This document shows, piece by piece, positions 5,044 through 5,519 of a stretch of DNA of 5,519 nt. This stretch comes from Candidatus Faecivivens stercoravium. Its GTDB lineage: Bacteria; Bacillota; Clostridia; Oscillospirales; Ruminococcaceae. Under the pieces are notes generated by a model that was given only the letters and a program-made list of their open reading frames with translations, was not told where the DNA came from and did not search any database. Position 1 is the stretch's first letter. Each line of letters starts with the position of its first letter. The stretch covers positions 1 through 5,519 of the forward strand of contig DVHA01000080.1 in the NCBI GenBank assembly GCA_018712425.1, in the 5' to 3' direction. Both the position numbers and the translations under genes were made by a program.

Positions 5044-5519
5044 ATGGAAGAACGCAGACTCACCGCCGCCATCCTGAAAAGCTTCCAAGCCGAACTGCTG
5101 GAACAGGAGCGCGCCCCCGCCACCATCGAAAAATACATGCACGATATCCGCACATTCTATTCTTGGCTGGGCAATAGGGAAGTGACCCCGGAAACCGTCC
5201 ACGAGTGGAAGAAGTCCCTGACTGAACGTTTTAGTCCCGGCACCGTCAACGGCAAACTCGCCGCCCTGAACGCCCTTTTCACCTTCACCGGCTGGACCGA
5301 CTGCCGCGCCCGTTCGCTTAAACTCCAACGCCGCGCCTTCCGGGACGACGCCCGCGAGCTGACCCGCGATGAATTCTACCGCCTGGTCGCGACCGCCGAA
5401 CGCCTCGGCAAAGACCGCCTTGCCCTCCTCCTCGAAGCGATCGGTTCGACTGGCGTCCGGGTCAGTGAAGTGAAATACTTTACAGTGGAATCTGCCCGCC
5501 TGGGCCGCGCCGAAATCGC
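5044..5519 (+). CDS. Tyrosine recombinase / phage-type integrase, N-terminal part (3' end outside window)
   Basis: The frame stays open from ATG 5044 to the window edge, giving 158 complete codons with no stop. The N-terminal part is a SAM-like core-binding domain: LKSFQAELLEQERAPATIEKYMHDIRTFYSWLG followed by the helical TVNGKLAALNALFTFTGW. Then comes ELTRDEFYRLVATAERLGKDRLALLLEAIGSTGVRVSEV, the start of the catalytic domain. Arg139 in TGVRVSE matches the first catalytic arginine of the XerC/XerD/lambda integrase family. The remaining RHRHY residues would lie beyond the window, so catalytic integrity cannot be judged. Such enzymes cut and rejoin DNA at short inverted sites, in mobile elements, phase-variable switches or chromosome resolution. 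No attachment site was recognised nearby. It is separated from the fusion gene by a strong terminator and need not be related to it. Confidence 0.9.
   Translation, partial: MEERRLTAAILKSFQAELLEQERAPATIEKYMHDIRTFYSWLGNREVTPETVHEWKKSLTERFSPGTVNGKLAALNALFTFTGWTDCRARSLKLQRRAFRDDARELTRDEFYRLVATAERLGKDRLALLLEAIGSTGVRVSEVKYFTVESARLGRAEI

Noticed and set aside
4801..5328. 175-residue minus-strand open frame spanning the terminator and two genes
   Set aside because: It runs antisense across the end of the fusion gene, a strong terminator and the recombinase start, all supported on the plus strand.
1..5519. CRISPR array, tRNA or rRNA genes
   Set aside because: No regularly spaced direct repeats and no tRNA- or rRNA-like conserved segments were seen on either strand.

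Overview
The window looks like chromosome from a moderately high-GC Firmicute, most likely a gut clostridium of the Oscillospiraceae/Ruminococcaceae type. This is inferred from strong GGAGG-type ribosome binding sites, GC-rich third codon positions with AT-rich intergenic regions, a TM288-type ABC exporter half, an HxlR regulator paired with an FMN reductase-like flavoprotein, and intergenic hairpin repeats of a style I associate with these bacteria. No species can be named.

Layout. 1-576 is the 3' end of an ABC exporter gene (nucleotide-binding domain), followed by a hairpin terminator. 577-933 has no gene and holds a structured repeat (copy A) framed by two related hairpins. 934-1266 (minus) encodes an HxlR-family regulator. 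It is divergent from 1414-1959 (plus), an FMN-dependent flavoprotein with a CX2CX2CX6C motif like that of iron-sulfur flavoproteins. Their shared 147-bp region carries a TATAAT box and AAGTA/TACTT operator-like repeats. 1960-2369 has no gene. It holds the second repeat copy (copy B, inverted relative to A), a terminator, then an extended -10 promoter and a leader with competing helices.

2370-4931 is the main gene: one 853-residue polypeptide that joins a coenzyme A-disulfide/persulfide reductase-like flavoprotein (active-site Cys42), a shortened rhodanese-like segment (Cys502) and a siroheme sulfite-reductase module with an inserted two-cluster ferredoxin. As read, it could pass electrons from NAD(P)H through FAD, and perhaps thiols or persulfides, to a siroheme-4Fe4S centre, a self-contained sulfur redox enzyme. 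A strong terminator at 4948-4985 closes it. From 5044 to the window end runs the start of a tyrosine recombinase, cut off by the window edge.

Most worth attention are the triple fusion, its structured leader, and the inverted pair of repeats bracketing the regulator/flavoprotein pair. In the repeats, hairpins sit at matching positions although their stem sequences differ, which suggests that structure is conserved. The genes share a redox/sulfur theme, but they sit in separate transcription units and a functional link between them is inference only.
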